From the NCBI GenBank assembly GCA_015680905.1, contig CM027382.1, forward strand, positions 14,109,501 through 14,173,500: a DNA stretch of 64,000 bases, written 5' to 3'. Position numbers and translations under genes: made by a program. Shown piece by piece: positions 61,624 through 64,000 of the stretch. The stretch's first letter is position 1. Each line of letters begins with the position of its first letter. Source of the DNA: Coptis chinensis (Eukaryota > Streptophyta > Magnoliopsida > Ranunculales > Ranunculaceae). The notes beneath the pieces were generated by a model that was given only the letters and a program-made list of their open reading frames with translations, was not told where the DNA came from and made no database searches.

Positions 61624-63000
61624 TGATAAAAGTGAAATGATGTGTTTTACCTACGAAATGAACGATGAATTCACAACGTAAGTAAACTAACAACTATTTT
61701 GTTTCTATAAGTTTATCAAAAGTTTTCTACTCTCAATCCTATGAGATATAGTGGAGTAGAGTGATTCGTTCCACTCTTAGTCCTTCCCATCTTTGTGTTT
61801 TCTAAGTATGAGTATCTTCTTAAAGTCTATGAGAGATTTACGAAAAAGCAACTAGACTAAGATGCAACTACCCACGAAATGCAACTAGTCGATTATCAGA
61901 CAACTAAGGGAATGCTACGTTGATTCGATGATAAAGAGTTAGAGGGGGGTTGATTCCACCTTAACTCAACTTAATCCACTAGCGACGAAGTCGTAAGTAA
62001 TCGAATTGAAACTGCTACATGAGAACAATCGGTTCTTCCTAATCCCTAATTACACATGGCATTTCTACCAATTAATAATTAGCATGTGAACAATTAAACC
62101 CATTCTCATGGTGAACTAAAGCGTTTCTAGAGTGGAAAGGAAATTACGACAATCTCCGATAATTGGAATCAAGCTTTCATCAAGGTTTCTCAACCCCCTC
62201 TAATGGAGGTTTAGCCTTGAATCATTCATAATCATTTCCATTTAAATTAAATCTAAACATAATATAAAGCATTGAAATTTACTTAATTAAACAATAATGA
62301 AATCTAAATTAATGACTAAAATGAAATAAGAACAAGAATTGAAATTAGATCTAGAAATGGAAATGACAAAATCGAAATTGATAAAAATACTACTTTATTG
62401 ATCTAATCAAATGAAGAACAAGATTCAAAGGTTTAATCTAATACAATAATTTAAATGGAACTAAACTTAATTAAAACAATTAAATCTAGATCTAGAATTA
62501 TCTATCTTATTTTAGGTCTAACTAGCTACCTAACCTAACTGCCATTAACAAAGAGCTAAGCTTTTGTTTTATACATTCAGATCCAAAATCGTGCATGGGC
62601 TTGGAGCCATGTTTTGGGCGAGAATCGGGCCCAAAACCCAATTCTTCGATCCCAAAAGGCCTCTTCAGCTGCAGTTGGCTTCCACAGACTTTTCGTCCAC
62701 TTCTGCTCCTCTGATTGGGTCAAGGCTTGGACCATTGCAAAGCTCTTTTCCGAGCCGGTCGTTTTGACATAAGGTAGGCCTCAATCCAGGAGGTCTGAGT
62801 CCAAAGATATGGCATTGGAAGTTCTATCGACTTTTTGCTCCTTTATCTCGCTAAAGTGGCACATTTCTACACATAATGGACTTTGAAGCCTGAAATGCAT
62901 AAAAACACGTAATCAGTATTAACTCTTACTTATTATTCACATAATTGGTCTAACAGTATGATTATTAAGGGGTTAAAACTACAGTTTTGGGCTCTTATCA
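61624..63000 (-). repeat. Right LTR (5' LTR in element orientation)
   Basis: 1377 bp, near-identical to the left LTR apart from scattered substitutions and short indels. Confidence 0.93.
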
Positions 63001-63893
63001 TCGGCCCAAGCAAACAAAACAAGGTCGGCCCATATAGCAAGTGGATTCGGCCCAAGGCCCAACCACAGCTACAGTGCATCTTCTTCCCCAAATTTCTTCT
63101 TCCTCCAGCCATCGAAAATCCGGCCACCACTCCTCCACACACCACCCATTTTTAACTAGGCGGTTTTAACCCAAATCACAAACCCTATAATTTTAATGAA
63201 AGCTCCACCTCGATTTGCTAACTCCATCTCCTACCTCCAAACTAGATCTAGATAAAATTCGGCCACCATTAAAGCTTGTTTCAAGCTTCCAATCGACAGC
63301 CCACCCAACTCTCCAACATTTAAATCCGACATAACAACTTAACCTCAACCCAACAAAGCAAAACAACACACCCAATTAAAACAAAAAAAACAAAAGCTTC
63401 AACCACCGGTTCGGCCACCGCCATTCTCGCGTCCTTGAAGTTTCAATCAACGCCCAAACTCCCCACTGCCACCGACAGTTCAAACCCCCACTCACAATAC
63501 CAAAACGCAGTTCAAACACAAAAAATAAAACCCAAAAACCAAAACCTTCAAGAAACACAAGACGGCGTTTGGTCGCCATTACGCCTCTCTTGGGAGCTTC
63601 CAACAGCTCTATGCTAACCACAGACTAGCCACCCATAGAAATCACTTAGCCCCCCACAGTATCCTAGTAACACGCATACGGACAGGGGCTGCCATTGATG
63701 CTCTGTCGAAGCTTCGACAGTTCAACATCAAATAGCCCAATAAGCGCAATAGTTCAAATCCAATATATTTTTAACAACCACAGTACGAACGATAATAATG
63801 TAAAAATGAACCGAAAACATAAACAAAAACTTTTAACAGTATACGCCGGTACACGGAAAACTATAATCCGGTGAAATAGCAAAATAGCTACTC

Positions 63894-63981
63894 ACCTGTA
63901 TGAACAGCTCGACGAATCCCTCGTAGTCCGAGCCGTCGCGCTCCAACGCTCTAGCCAACGCGTTTCTAGCTCTGCCTCCAT
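63894..63981 (-). other. Conserved promoter-proximal ATG exon and splice donor of the A/B/C family (copy B)
   Basis: From the ATG (63981) to the base before the GT donor is 86 bp, the same length as in copy C (55853 to 55768). Both begin MEAE and contain an ERWS-like core. The donors are CAG/GTGAGTAG and AAG/GTGAGTAG. Confidence 0.55.
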
Positions 63982-64000
63982 TTTTAATATTTTATTTTTC

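Larger units (their letters stand above)
47573..63000 (-). mobile_element. Athila-like Ty3/Gypsy LTR retrotransposon fossil, inserted in copy B
   Basis: LTRs of about 1.38 kb (47573-48952 and 61624-63000) begin TGATAA and end TTATCA and are flanked by a 5-bp TSD, TCGGC (47568-47572 and 63001-63005). The primer-binding site next to the right LTR on the minus strand is TGGCGCCGCTGCC, a tRNA-Asp-type site. A TTGAGGACAAGCAAAA motif stands before the other LTR, as in Athila-type elements. Gag- and protease-like regions are seen at the 5' end; no reverse transcriptase, RNase H or integrase was recognised, so it may be a non-autonomous derivative. The coding parts are broken in several places and copy C is inserted in the middle. 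The two LTRs are still very similar by eye, suggesting a fairly young insertion. Confidence 0.88.
45214..64000 (-). mobile_element. Copy B of the unclassified non-coding family, interrupted by a 15.4-kb retrotransposon; runs off the window
   Basis: Begins TGTCACACCCCGAATTTCGA on the plus strand and is taken to be transcribed leftwards. Its sequence runs 45214-47572, is interrupted at a TCGGC target site, and resumes at 63001-64000; about 180 bp more are expected by comparison with copy C. Shared marks with copy C are a GGTCAAAGTCAAC minisatellite, CATGGCTAAGG and GGTTCGGACCCAACT motifs, many GGCCCAAAAC words, and the ATGGAG exon (ATG at 63981, donor at 63895-63894). No protein domain is visible. 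It is old and not coding. Confidence 0.6.

Overview
This is a eudicot plant nuclear window. It is AT-rich, its introns are of plant size, and it carries chloroplast- and mitochondrion-targeted PPR-type genes, a plant U-box ligase, a plant Golgi GnT I gene, an L1-type plant LINE and a large Ty3/Gypsy element. I cannot name the species. Positions 1-22,660 are the gene-rich half. In order they hold the 5' four exons of a LOW PSII ACCUMULATION 3 (DUF1995) gene on the minus strand, a divergent intronless P-class PPR gene, a three-exon PUB43/SAUL1-type U-box/ARM E3 ligase gene (minus), a PLS-class PPR-E+ gene (minus), and a complete 18-coding-exon GNTI (CGL1) gene (minus, 444 codons). All splice junctions of LPA3, PUB43 and GNTI were read from the sequence and keep frame. 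One GNTI intron is a clear U12-type AT-AC intron, and the last coding intron of GNTI contains nested inverted-repeat elements.

Positions 22,660-34,000 are transposon territory. A 6.76-kb L1-type LINE with a 19-bp target-site duplication sits about 0.5 kb upstream of the GNTI start codon and points away from it. A 4.46-kb mostly non-coding element follows (copy A of a family seen three times here). Positions 34,000-45,200 hold gene debris. They contain a small membrane-protein relic with one in-frame stop, a cysteine-rich unknown gene whose exon was hit by an 817-bp hAT-type MITE with an 8-bp TSD, and a chimeric patch in which fragments of gamma-tubulin complex protein 3 (GCP3) and of DNA polymerase eta lie side by side in the same orientation.

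Positions 45,214-64,000 form a three-deep nest. The outer layer is copy B of the same non-coding family. A 15.4-kb Athila-like Ty3/Gypsy retrotransposon fossil (47,573-63,000, minus orientation, about 1.38-kb LTRs, 5-bp TSD) lies inside B, and copy C of the outer family lies inside that retrotransposon. The order of insertion is therefore B, then the retrotransposon, then C.

The host genes do not form a pathway. LPA3 and at least one PPR gene relate to organelle biogenesis, PUB43 to ubiquitin signalling, and GNTI to complex N-glycan synthesis in the Golgi. The most interesting points are the U12 intron in GNTI, the POLH-GCP3 chimera, the MITE-split unknown gene, and the A/B/C family with its conserved promoter-proximal ATG exon and splice donor.
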